Shown here: one piece after another, positions 45,212 through 52,710 of the stretch
How positions within the stretch are numbered: position 1 is the first letter of the stretch
How the letters are laid out: each line of letters starts with the position of its first letter
DNA from: RHKX01 sp963823275
GTDB lineage: Bacteria > Actinomycetota > Thermoleophilia > Solirubrobacterales > 70-9
DNA: 64,000 nt
Direction of reading: 5' to 3'
Assembly: GCA_963823275.1 (NCBI GenBank)
Contig: CAWGKW010000002.1
Location: forward strand, 682,001 to 746,000
The notes under the pieces: model-generated
Databases searched by the model: none
What the model was told of the DNA's origin: nothing
What the model saw: the letters and a program-made list of their open reading frames with translations, nothing else
Position numbers and translations under genes: made by a program

Positions 45212-46261
45212 TCAGAGCCCGTACGCCTCCTTGAGCTCGGGGTCCTTCTCGGCGAGCATCTCGGCGAGGTTGACCATCACCTTGCACTGCTTCCAGGTCG
45301 CGTCGTCCTGCATCTTGCCGTCGATCATGTGGACGCCGCGGCCGTCGGGGATCGCCTCGATCACCTTCTTCGCGAACCTGACCTCGTCCGGATCGGGGCT
45401 GAAGACCCGCTTCGCGATCCCGATCTGAACGGGGTGAAGGGTCCATGTACCGACGCAGCCGAGCAGGAAGGCCGAGCGGAACTGGGCCTCGCAGCCGGCG
45501 ACGTCCTTGATGTCACCGTAGGGACCGTAGAAGGGGAGGATCCCTGCGGAGGTGCAGGCATCGACCATGCGGGCGATCGAGTAGTGCCAGGGGTCCTGCT
45601 GCGCGGTCGCCCGGGGTGCCTCGGGGTCTTCGGGGTCGGGATCGTTGATGACGAGATAACCGGGGTGGCCGCCGCCGACCCGGGTCGTCTTCATCCGTCG
45701 CGAGGCGGCGAGGTCGGCCGGGCCGAAGCTCATTCCCTGCATGCGCGGGCTCGCCGTGGCGATCTCCTCGAGGTTGACCACGCCGAGCGAGGTCTCGAGG
45801 ATCGCGTGGACGAGGATCGGCCGCTCGATTCCGGCCTTGGCCTCGAGCTGGGCGAGCAGGCGATCGATGTAGTGGATGTCCCAGGCACCCTCGACCTTCG
45901 GGACCATGATCACGTCGAGCTTGTCGCCGATCTCGGTGACCAGCGTCGTCAGATCGTCGAGAACCCACGGGCTCTCCAGCGAGTTGACGCGCGTCCAGAG
46001 CTGGGTCTCGCCGAAGTCGACGTCCTTGGCGACCTTGACCAGTCCGTCGCGGGCGGCGATCTTCTTGTCGACGGGGACGGCGTCCTCGAGGTTGCCCAGA
46101 AGGATGTCGGCCTGCTTGGCCATGTCCGGCACCTTGGCCGCCATCTTCTCGTTGGAGGCGTCGAAGAAGTGGATCATCCGCGAGGGGCGGAACGGCACGT
46201 CGAGGACGGGATCGGGCGCGCCGATTGCGAGCGGCTGGGCGAAGGTGCGTGGGTTTCTCAA
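45212..46261 (-). CDS. mcl: L-malyl-CoA/beta-methylmalyl-CoA lyase (HpcH/HpaI family)
   Basis: A 349-residue CoA-ester lyase, Mg-dependent TIM barrel. Family residues are the Arg in RPSRMIHFF, metal site Glu/Asp in GNLEDAVPVDKK and HAILETSLGVVNLEEIA, and SFGPADLAASRRMKT. In the ethylmalonyl-CoA pathway it splits beta-methylmalyl-CoA to glyoxylate + propionyl-CoA and joins or splits malyl-CoA. Start TTG 46261 has AGGAG at 5 nt spacing. The methylmalyl-CoA role is inferred from the other pathway genes nearby. Confidence 0.87.
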   Translation of the reverse strand: MRNPRTFAQPLAIGAPDPVLDVPFRPSRMIHFFDASNEKMAAKVPDMAKQADILLGNLEDAVPVDKKIAARDGLVKVAKDVDFGETQLWTRVNSLESPWVLDDLTTLVTEIGDKLDVIMVPKVEGAWDIHYIDRLLAQLEAKAGIERPILVHAILETSLGVVNLEEIATASPRMQGMSFGPADLAASRRMKTTRVGGGHPGYLVINDPDPEDPEAPRATAQQDPWHYSIARMVDACTSAGILPFYGPYGDIKDVAGCEAQFRSAFLLGCVGTWTLHPVQIGIAKRVFSPDPDEVRFAKKVIEAIPDGRGVHMIDGKMQDDATWKQCKVMVNLAEMLAEKDPELKEAYGL

Positions 46262-46339
46262 GTCTGCTCCTGAAGATCGTCGTTGTCGGGATCGGGACGC
46301 TACCGAAGGCTCGACCTGCGGTTACGCCCCATCGCCGCC

Positions 46340-46345
46340 TAGACT
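46340..46345 (+). promoter_or_regulatory. Candidate -10 box of the lipoprotein gene
   Basis: TAGACT, 49 nt before ATG 46395. Confidence 0.35.
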
Positions 46346-46394
46346 CCGGCGCTCAATCGGTCCAACCCCCGCTGGACCCTGACCTGGGAGTTAC

Positions 46395-46928
46395 ATGCGA
46401 GTCCTCAGAATTCCGTTCATCATTCTTGCCGTGTTCGGCCTGATCGCGGTCGCCGGGTGCGGCGGCAGCGACAGCACCGACAGCAGCAGCTCCGAAGCGC
46501 TCACCAACGAGGAGTACGCGCAGCAGGCCTCGACGATCCTGCTCGAGTTCGGCACGAGCTTCCAGCAGCTCGGCGCCGACATCTCCGCCTCGAACACGAC
46601 CGAGGAGTTCAGCACCCTGGTCAACCAGGCCGAGGACGAGATCCAGACCGCGATCGATCAGTTCAGCGCACTGACCCCTCCGGCCGATGCCCAGGAGGGC
46701 CACGATCAGACCCTCTCGGCGCTGGAGAACTTCTCCTCGAAGCTGACTGACGTCAGCGAAGCTGCCGACTCAGGTGACGATCAGGCGCTGCAGGAGGCTG
46801 CACAGGGACTGCAGCAGGCCGGCCTGGACTTCCAGACCGAGCTGACCCAAGCCGCGCAGTCGCTCCAGGACGCCGGCATCAGCCTGGACGGAAGCTCAGG
46901 CACGTCCACCGACTCCACCACCGGCTGA
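46395..46928 (+). CDS. Secreted helical lipoprotein (hypothetical)
   Basis: A 177-residue protein with lipobox VAGCGGS after a hydrophobic helix. The remainder is Gln/Ala/Ser-rich and predicted helical (QQASTILLEFGTSFQQLG, LQEAAQGLQQAGLDFQ), like many actinobacterial surface lipoproteins of unknown role. Stands alone: the divergent neighbour is the lyase and a terminator follows. Confidence 0.82.
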   Translation: MRVLRIPFIILAVFGLIAVAGCGGSDSTDSSSSEALTNEEYAQQASTILLEFGTSFQQLGADISASNTTEEFSTLVNQAEDEIQTAIDQFSALTPPADAQEGHDQTLSALENFSSKLTDVSEAADSGDDQALQEAAQGLQQAGLDFQTELTQAAQSLQDAGISLDGSSGTSTDSTTG

Positions 46929-46955
46929 TCGGCTGATCACAGCTCATTCGGCGTC

Positions 46956-46998
46956 AGAGGCTCCTCCGGAATCGGTCCGGGGGAGCCTCTTCGCTTTT
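46956..46998 (+). terminator. Rho-independent terminator of the lipoprotein gene
   Basis: Stem AGAGGCTCCTCCGG/CCGGGGGAGCCTCT (one mismatch) with a 7-nt loop, followed by TCGCTTTT. Confidence 0.9.
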
Positions 46999-47121
46999 CG
47001 CGCCCAGGTCCGCGCGCAGGTATCCTTTCGGGCGTCGCAGCGACCTCGAGAAGGCGTAAGCGCCCTCGGTGCCGCGACCAGGTTCGACGTACCTCCCAGA
47101 CACCCCCAGGAGCCCTCACAC

Positions 47122-48339
47122 ATGGCCGTAGACGCCCCGACCTTCGAAGAGAAGACCGACATCCAGAAGGAGATCACCGAGATGGTGCGCTCCTTCGTCG
47201 ACAACGAGATCATCCCGGTGGCCGAGGAGTACGACCACGAGGACAAGTTCCCGGATGCGATCGTCGAGCAGATGAAGGAGCTCGGCCTGTTCGGGGTGAC
47301 GATCCCCGAGGAATACGGCGGCATGGGACTCGACCTGACGACGTACACGATGATCGTCGAGGAGCTGTCGCGCGGCTGGATCTCGATCTCGGGCGTGGTC
47401 AACACCCACTTCATCGGCTCCTACCTGTTGATGAAGTTCGGTACCGACGAGCAGAAGGACCACTTCCTGCCGAAGATGGCCACCGGTGAGATCCGGGCGG
47501 CCTTCTCGCTGTCGGAGCCGGAGGTCGGCTCCGACGTGCAGGGCATCAAGGCCACGGCCAAGAAGGACGAGGCCAGCGGCGACTGGATCCTCGACGGCCA
47601 GAAGATGTGGGTCACCAACGGACTGCGGTCGGCGGTCGTCTTCACCCTGATGAAGAACGACACCAAGGCCGACCCGCCCCATACCGGTATGACCTGCTTC
47701 ATCACCGAGAAGGTCCCCGGAGAGCACAAGAACACCGGTGAGTTCGCCGGACTCGAGGTCCCGCCTCAGATCAAGAAGATGGGATACAAGGGCGTCGAGT
47801 CGACCGAGCTCATCTATGACGGCTATCGCTGCTCGCCCGACCGGATCCTCGGCGGCGAGGAGGACGGCCTCGGCAGGGGCTTCGCGCAGATGATGGACGC
47901 CCTCGAGGTCGGCCGCGTCAACGTGGCCGCCCGCGGTGTCGGCATCGCCCAGCGCGCTCTCGAGCTGGCCCTCCGCTACAGCCAGGAGCGCAAGACGTTC
48001 GGCAAGCCGATCGCACAACACCAGGCGATCCTGTTCAAGCTCGCCGACATGGCGACCAAGATCGAGGCGGCTCGTCTGGTCACGATGAAGGCGGCCCGCA
48101 TGAAGGACGCCGGTCAGCGCTCCGATCTCGAGGCAGGCATGGCCAAGCTGCTCGCGTCGGAGACGGGCAAGGAGTGCGTCGAGGAATCGTTCCGGATCCA
48201 CGGTGGCTACGGCTACTCCAAGGAGTACGAGATCGAGCGGCTCTACCGCGACGCACCGCTGCTTCTGATCGGCGAGGGAACGTCTGAGATCCAGCGCATG
48301 GTGATCGGGAAGAAGCTCCTGCAGCGCAACAAGATATAA
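47122..48339 (+). CDS. Acyl-CoA dehydrogenase, probably methylsuccinyl-CoA dehydrogenase
   Basis: A 405-residue flavoprotein with the normal three-domain ACAD layout: helical N-terminus with IPEEYGGMGLD, beta domain with FSLSEPEVGSDV and WVTNG, helical C-terminus with RKTFGKPIAQHQ and RIHGGYGYSKEYEIERLYRD. The catalytic Glu is in IGEGTSEIQR. The gene order ACAD-SCP2-MaoC near ccr, ecm and mcl points to oxidation of methylsuccinyl-CoA to mesaconyl-CoA; sequence alone allows other acyl-CoAs. It lacks the N-terminal extension of proteobacterial Mcd. AGGAG precedes the ATG. Confidence 0.85.
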   Translation: MAVDAPTFEEKTDIQKEITEMVRSFVDNEIIPVAEEYDHEDKFPDAIVEQMKELGLFGVTIPEEYGGMGLDLTTYTMIVEELSRGWISISGVVNTHFIGSYLLMKFGTDEQKDHFLPKMATGEIRAAFSLSEPEVGSDVQGIKATAKKDEASGDWILDGQKMWVTNGLRSAVVFTLMKNDTKADPPHTGMTCFITEKVPGEHKNTGEFAGLEVPPQIKKMGYKGVESTELIYDGYRCSPDRILGGEEDGLGRGFAQMMDALEVGRVNVAARGVGIAQRALELALRYSQERKTFGKPIAQHQAILFKLADMATKIEAARLVTMKAARMKDAGQRSDLEAGMAKLLASETGKECVEESFRIHGGYGYSKEYEIERLYRDAPLLLIGEGTSEIQRMVIGKKLLQRNKI

Positions 48340-48353
48340 ACCGGGCTTCAGCT

Positions 48354-48716
48354 TTGAGCTCCATCACCCAAGACCTGATCGAGATCGCCTACAAGCGGTT
48401 CATCGAGCAGCTGCCGGCGCTGGCGAAGCTGAAGCTCGTCGGCCGGCTCGAGCTGCGTGGCCGCGGCGACGTGCAGATCTTCCGGATCAGCTCTCCCGGG
48501 CCGGAGATCACGAAGGAAGAGCCCGAGGACGCCCGGATCACGATCTCCCTTCCCCGCGCCGATTTCAACGATCTCGCCGACGCCGACCTCGAGCACTGGC
48601 ACACCGCATACGAGCACGGCGTCGTCAAGGTCGGCGGTGACCCCGCCGTAGTCCGCCTGCTCGGCGGCGTGATCGCCAAGCACGAGGCGCGGTCCAAGCT
48701 CAAGCACGTCCGCTGA
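48354..48716 (+). CDS. SCP2-like small protein
   Basis: A 120-residue protein with a TTG start 14 nt after the acyl-CoA dehydrogenase. It has alternating strands and a helix-rich end (YEHGVVKVGGDPAVVRLLGGVIAKHEARSKL) resembling SCP2 sterol-carrier/acyl-CoA-binding domains. It lies between the dehydrogenase and the MaoC hydratase, so handling an acyl-CoA intermediate is plausible. The family call is moderate. Confidence 0.6.
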   Translation: MSSITQDLIEIAYKRFIEQLPALAKLKLVGRLELRGRGDVQIFRISSPGPEITKEEPEDARITISLPRADFNDLADADLEHWHTAYEHGVVKVGGDPAVVRLLGGVIAKHEARSKLKHVR

Positions 48717-48770
48717 GCTTCGCCCACGCTCGACCTTTCCGAAGCCCGACCAATACGCAACGAGGAATCA

Positions 48771-49292
48771 ATGAGCGACAACGAGACCCATGAGTTGATC
48801 ACCGACCAGGCCGAGCGCGAGGCGTCCGGTGCCCACCCCTACGGCCGCTACCTCGAGGAGTTCGAGGTCGGCGCCGTCTACAGGCACTGGCCCGCGAAGA
48901 CCGTCACCGAGTCCGACGATCACCTCTTCTGCCTGATCACGATGAACCACCATCCCCTGCACCTCAACGACGTCTACGCCGGGCAGTCGCAGCAGGGCCA
49001 GAACGTCGTCGTCGGGCCGCTCGTCTACTCCCTCGCACTCGGGATGTCGGTCAGCGACGTCTCCGGCAAGGCGATCGCCAACCTGGCGACCGAGGAGCTC
49101 AGCCACCCCAACCCCGTCTTCCACGGCGACACGCTCTTCTGCGAGTCCGAGGTCCTCGACGTGCGCCCCTCGAAGTCGAAGCTCGACCGCGGCATCGTCA
49201 AGGTCCACACCCGGGTCTACAAGCAGGACAACACCCTCGTCGCCGAGTTCAAACGAACCGTCTTGATCCCGCGCAAGCACCCGGGGGAGTAG
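48771..49292 (+). CDS. MaoC-like hydratase, probably mesaconyl-CoA hydratase
   Basis: A 173-residue single hotdog domain. The catalytic region is TESDDHLFCLITMNHHPLHLND, with the Asp/His of the MaoC hydratase motif, followed by VVVGPLVYSLALGMS. In the ethylmalonyl-CoA pathway this enzyme hydrates mesaconyl-CoA to beta-methylmalyl-CoA for the lyase encoded at 45.2 kb. The specific substrate is deduced from the gene set. GAGGA precedes ATG 48771. Confidence 0.85.
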   Translation: MSDNETHELITDQAEREASGAHPYGRYLEEFEVGAVYRHWPAKTVTESDDHLFCLITMNHHPLHLNDVYAGQSQQGQNVVVGPLVYSLALGMSVSDVSGKAIANLATEELSHPNPVFHGDTLFCESEVLDVRPSKSKLDRGIVKVHTRVYKQDNTLVAEFKRTVLIPRKHPGE

Positions 49293-49313
49293 GGACCGAG
49301 GCGGCTCCGCCCC

Positions 49314-49973
49314 GTGGCCGATCCCTACGCCACTCGCACGCCCGACCTGAGCGGACGACCCGAGGGGCCTCCCGCCTGGCTTGAGGAGGTCCTGGGGCAG
49401 GGGGGCTTCGTGATCGGACCGGACGGCGATCTCGCTGCCGGGAAACCAGCCTTCGCCGTCGTCGCCTGCTGTGGGATCGGCTCGCTCGCTCCGTTCGCGG
49501 CCGTCGATCCGGCCATGGCGGTGCTGCTCTGGCTCGAGCACGTGGCCGACCCCCGCGACGGCGCTGCCGCGAACCGGCTGTTGGCCGGGCTGACGGATTT
49601 CGAGGCCCCCGTCTTCGCGATCAAGCAGGGCTCCGTCGGCGGCCCGGCCGAGCGGCCCGGCTGTGTGGCGGTGACGGCGGAGCTGATTGCGACGCTGCTC
49701 GATGGACGGGAGGGGATCGAGTGGGAGCGGGATCCCGATTTCGCCTATTCGGTGCCGGCATCGGTCCCCGGCCTGGTCGATCCGGCCGCCCGGATCCTGA
49801 TGCCGCGACTGCTCTACGCCGACAGCGACCGCGTCTACGAACATGCCGGACTCGTCGCCGCCAGGAAGCGTGAGCGTTACGAGATGGCCGCCTCGATCAT
49901 CGGCCTCGACCCGACCGTGGTCGCGATCGCCGGGTGGCCTCCGCGGCCGACCTCCGACGATTGGCGCGACTGA
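49314..49973 (+). CDS. Short protein resembling the C-terminal half of ATP-type PEP carboxykinase
   Basis: A 219-residue protein with a GTG start. Segments align by eye with PckA after its P-loop: GIGSLAPFAAVDPAMA against the usual AFGVLPPVAKLTPEQA; VGGPAERPG against TGGPYG.G; a segment with LLDG, then FAYSVPASVPGL and ILMPR against the final FGLEVP..VPGV..ILDPR. The N-terminal half including the GLSGTGKT nucleotide loop is absent, so normal PEPCK activity is impossible. It follows the MaoC gene in the same operon. Function unknown; the homology needs a profile search. Confidence 0.55.
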   Translation: MADPYATRTPDLSGRPEGPPAWLEEVLGQGGFVIGPDGDLAAGKPAFAVVACCGIGSLAPFAAVDPAMAVLLWLEHVADPRDGAAANRLLAGLTDFEAPVFAIKQGSVGGPAERPGCVAVTAELIATLLDGREGIEWERDPDFAYSVPASVPGLVDPAARILMPRLLYADSDRVYEHAGLVAARKRERYEMAASIIGLDPTVVAIAGWPPRPTSDDWRD

Positions 49974-49978
49974 CGACC

Positions 49979-50482
49979 GTGCGCCGCGTCACCGGGTCGG
50001 TCGAGCTCACGATTGCCCCGGATGCTCTCTGGCGCTCGATCTGCCTGCTCGACGCGGTCAACCACGAGCTTGCGCCGATCCTACGGATGACCGCGCCGCA
50101 TGGCCTCAGGGAAGCGACGATCGAGGAGCTCGAGGTCGGACGGGCCGCCGGTCGCAGCTGGCTGCTCCTCGGCGGGTTGATCCCAGTCGACTACGACGAT
50201 CTCTGCATCGTCGAGCTCGAGCCGCCCCGCCGATTCCTCGAGCGCTCGAGCATGCTCAGCATGTCGCTGTGGGAGCATGAGCGGGTGATCGAACCCCACG
50301 GCGGCGGTTCGGTCCTGATCGACCGGATCCGGTTCGAGTTGCGTCGGCCGCTCGCCCTCCTGCCCGGCGCCGAGCGACTTGCCGCGGCGATCGTCGGAGG
50401 GCTCTTCCGGCATCGACACCGGCGGCTTGCGAAGCTACACGGACACCCTGTGCGATCTGAGGAGGAGTCAACCACCAGATGA
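49979..50482 (+). CDS. SRPBCC (START/Bet v1-like) superfamily protein
   Basis: About 167 residues with a hydrophobic-ligand fold: SVELTIAPDALWRSICLLD start, central strands and a long C-terminal helix. GTG 49979 lies 5 nt after the preceding stop; in-frame TTG 49961 and GTG 49934 are alternatives, none with a good ribosome site. Its stop overlaps the next ATG (ATGA). Such proteins bind lipids or aromatic ligands; no specific role can be given. Confidence 0.65.
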   Translation: MRRVTGSVELTIAPDALWRSICLLDAVNHELAPILRMTAPHGLREATIEELEVGRAAGRSWLLLGGLIPVDYDDLCIVELEPPRRFLERSSMLSMSLWEHERVIEPHGGGSVLIDRIRFELRRPLALLPGAERLAAAIVGGLFRHRHRRLAKLHGHPVRSEEESTTR

Positions 50483-51534
50483 GCGAAACACCGAAGTCCC
50501 TTGACGCACTGATCCGCGTCCCCGCACCCTCCGGCTACGAGACCCCCGCGGCCGAGGTCTGGCGCGAGGCCGCATCTTTCGGCGAGGTCTCCGCCGACGT
50601 GCTCGGCTCCTCGACGGTCTCCGTCGGCGTGGCCGAGGACCGGCCGTCCGTGGCGATCGTCGGACACATCGACGAGATCGGACTCTTCATCAGCCACATC
50701 GACGACGACGGCTTCCTCTGGTTCGGACCGATCGGCGGCTGGGATCCGCAGAATCTGGTCGGCCAGCGCGTGAACATCCGCGGTCGTGACGGTGACGTCC
50801 CAGGTGTGATCGGCAAGAAGCCGATCCACCTGCTCGAGCCCGACGATCGCAAGAAGCCGGCCGAGATCAAGTCGATGCACATCGACATCGGGGCGACCGA
50901 CAAGGACGACGCCATGAAGCTGGTCAGCGTCGGCGACCCGGCGGTCCTGGCGGCCGAGCCCCTCAACCTTCCGAACGGTCGGCTCGTCTCCCGTTCGCTG
51001 GACAACCGGCTCGGCGCCTACGTAGCCCTCGAGGTGGCGCGGCGCTCCTCGGAACGGGAGGGGCTGGCAGTCGGCGTCGTCGGCGCCGCGGTCGTGCAGG
51101 AGGAATTGGGCTGCTTCGGCTCGATCACCACGGGGTTCTCCCTCTCACCCGACATCGCGATCGCCGTCGACGTCACCCACGCGACCGACGCTCCGGGCAT
51201 CTCCAAGCAGGAGAACGGGGACCACGCGCTCGGCTCCGGCCCGGTCGTCGCCCGCGGATCGACGCTGAGCCCGAAGGTCGCCGACCTGCTCCGCGACGCC
51301 GCCGAGGCGGAGGGCATCGACTTCACGTTCGAGGCCTCCGGCCGCTACACGGGCACCGACGCCGACTCGCTGCAGATCTCGAAGGGGGGCATCGCCACCG
51401 GCCTGGTCTCGATCCCGCTCCGCTACATGCACTCCTCGGTCGAGATGGTCTCGCTCGCTGATGTGGAGGGAGCGATCAACCTTCTCGTCGCCTTCATCCG
51501 GAGGCTGGACGGAACCGAGTCCTTCATCCGCTAG
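50479..51534 (+). CDS. M42 family metallopeptidase (glutamyl aminopeptidase-like)
   Basis: A 351-residue di-zinc aminopeptidase, tetrahedral-complex type in relatives. Metal and catalytic residues are visible: His-Asp in VGHIDEIG, Asp in SRSLDNRLGAY, the Glu pair in VVQEELGCFGS, Asp in AVDVTHATD and the last His in RYMHSSVEM. It trims peptides in the cytoplasm. The start overlaps the SRPBCC stop. Confidence 0.92.
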   Translation: MSETPKSLDALIRVPAPSGYETPAAEVWREAASFGEVSADVLGSSTVSVGVAEDRPSVAIVGHIDEIGLFISHIDDDGFLWFGPIGGWDPQNLVGQRVNIRGRDGDVPGVIGKKPIHLLEPDDRKKPAEIKSMHIDIGATDKDDAMKLVSVGDPAVLAAEPLNLPNGRLVSRSLDNRLGAYVALEVARRSSEREGLAVGVVGAAVVQEELGCFGSITTGFSLSPDIAIAVDVTHATDAPGISKQENGDHALGSGPVVARGSTLSPKVADLLRDAAEAEGIDFTFEASGRYTGTDADSLQISKGGIATGLVSIPLRYMHSSVEMVSLADVEGAINLLVAFIRRLDGTESFIR

Positions 51535-51609
51535 GGGCTTTTCGACGCCCCACCGGGGAGTTGCCGTTCAGTGACCACATAGGTCAGTAAATGGCAGTTC
51601 CGCGCCTAA

Positions 51610-52188
51610 CTAGTGGGCTTCGTCGGCCGCGTGCGCCGGCGGTCGTGATTCCTCGGCCAGCGAGGTGATCTCCAGCTGGCCGCGGGCGGCGCCCTCGAGG
51701 ACGTCCGTCGCCTCATTGGGGGAGCGCGCGTAGAGCTCCACGAGGAGGTGGACGACGATCCGCTCCTCGTCGTGTTTGTGGAAGCGGACGTGGGTGAAGA
51801 ACTCGCGGGTGCCGGCGTCGCCGAAGGCCCCGTAGGTGAGGCTGTCGGCGGCCTCGGGGCCGGAGCAGACCTCGACCAGGTCCCCATCGACGGTGACGGT
51901 GCAGGAGGCGACCCAGGGGGTGCCGGCGACGAGCCGCTCCCAGCGGTCCTCGATCGGTACGACCTTGCCCTCGTCGACGGAGAGGTGGGGTTGGTCGTGC
52001 ATGCAGTCGAGGCACTGGACGACGGACTCCTGGACCTCGTCGATCCGCTCGGCAGGCTCGCCGGTCTCGGGGTCGATCCTGAGGATCGCGTCGTAGTGAA
52101 CCTGCGCCTCGAGCCGCTGCGACCAGCAGCGATAGCAGCGCAGCCAGGCGCTGCGATCGGTATTGATTTGCTCGCTCACCCCCCACAT
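51610..52188 (-). CDS. Hypothetical protein with zinc-ribbon-like N-terminus
   Basis: A 192-residue protein. CYRC (about residues 18-21) and CLDC (about 59-62) could form a zinc knuckle. The rest is an alpha/beta domain without a known motif and a charged C-terminus. GTG a few codons in (MSEQINT) is an alternative start. Convergent with the M42 gene; a small GGGGC/GCCCC hairpin near 51536 lies between them. Confidence 0.6.
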   Translation of the reverse strand: MWGVSEQINTDRSAWLRCYRCWSQRLEAQVHYDAILRIDPETGEPAERIDEVQESVVQCLDCMHDQPHLSVDEGKVVPIEDRWERLVAGTPWVASCTVTVDGDLVEVCSGPEAADSLTYGAFGDAGTREFFTHVRFHKHDEERIVVHLLVELYARSPNEATDVLEGAARGQLEITSLAEESRPPAHAADEAH

Positions 52189-52257
52189 TGTGCAGGTCGG
52201 GCCGAATCGCCGTTGGTGAGAAACCCGGCTGCCGGGTCAGCTTGCGTCCGCCCTGCC

Positions 52258-52710
52258 CTACGGCAACCTGACCGGCAGGCGGTTCCGCGCCAGAAACAAG
52301 GTCAGCCCCATCGGTCCGGCCCACCAGGTGAGCAGCAGGGCGAGCCGAGCGGGGCGATTCTCCTCCAGCGCGGTCTCCCAGATCCATCGTCCGACGAACA
52401 GGTCGAAGGAGAGGTAGTGAATCCAGCCCGCGAGCATCGCGTCGGGGTTCTGAAGGAGGTTCGAGACCTTCGCAGGAGTCGAGAAGTCCGGAGGAGTTCT
52501 CGTGGTCGCGGCTGAGGTCAGCAGCGAAGCCGTGTAGCCGGCTCCGAGCACGGTGTGGAGCGGAACGAGATGGTCGGCCAGCCATCGCGTCGGTGCCGCC
52601 CGCGGCGCAACGATCATCGCCAGCCAGACGGGAAGGGTGCTCAGGTTGGCGATCGTCCAGAGCAGGTTGTGGCGGGGCTTGCTCATGGTCGATGAGCCGG
52701 GATCGCTCAT
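52258..52710 (-). CDS. DUF4281 (ABA4-like) membrane protein
   Basis: A 150-residue protein with four hydrophobic helices, matching the DUF4281 family whose plant member ABA4 acts in neoxanthin formation. Visible hallmarks are GWIHYLSFDLFVGRWI and TWWAGPMGLTLFL. The start ATG overlaps the stop of ethylmalonyl-CoA mutase (ATGA), so it is co-translated with the mutase. The bacterial role is unknown. Confidence 0.75.
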   Translation of the reverse strand: MSDPGSSTMSKPRHNLLWTIANLSTLPVWLAMIVAPRAAPTRWLADHLVPLHTVLGAGYTASLLTSAATTRTPPDFSTPAKVSNLLQNPDAMLAGWIHYLSFDLFVGRWIWETALEENRPARLALLLTWWAGPMGLTLFLARNRLPVRLP

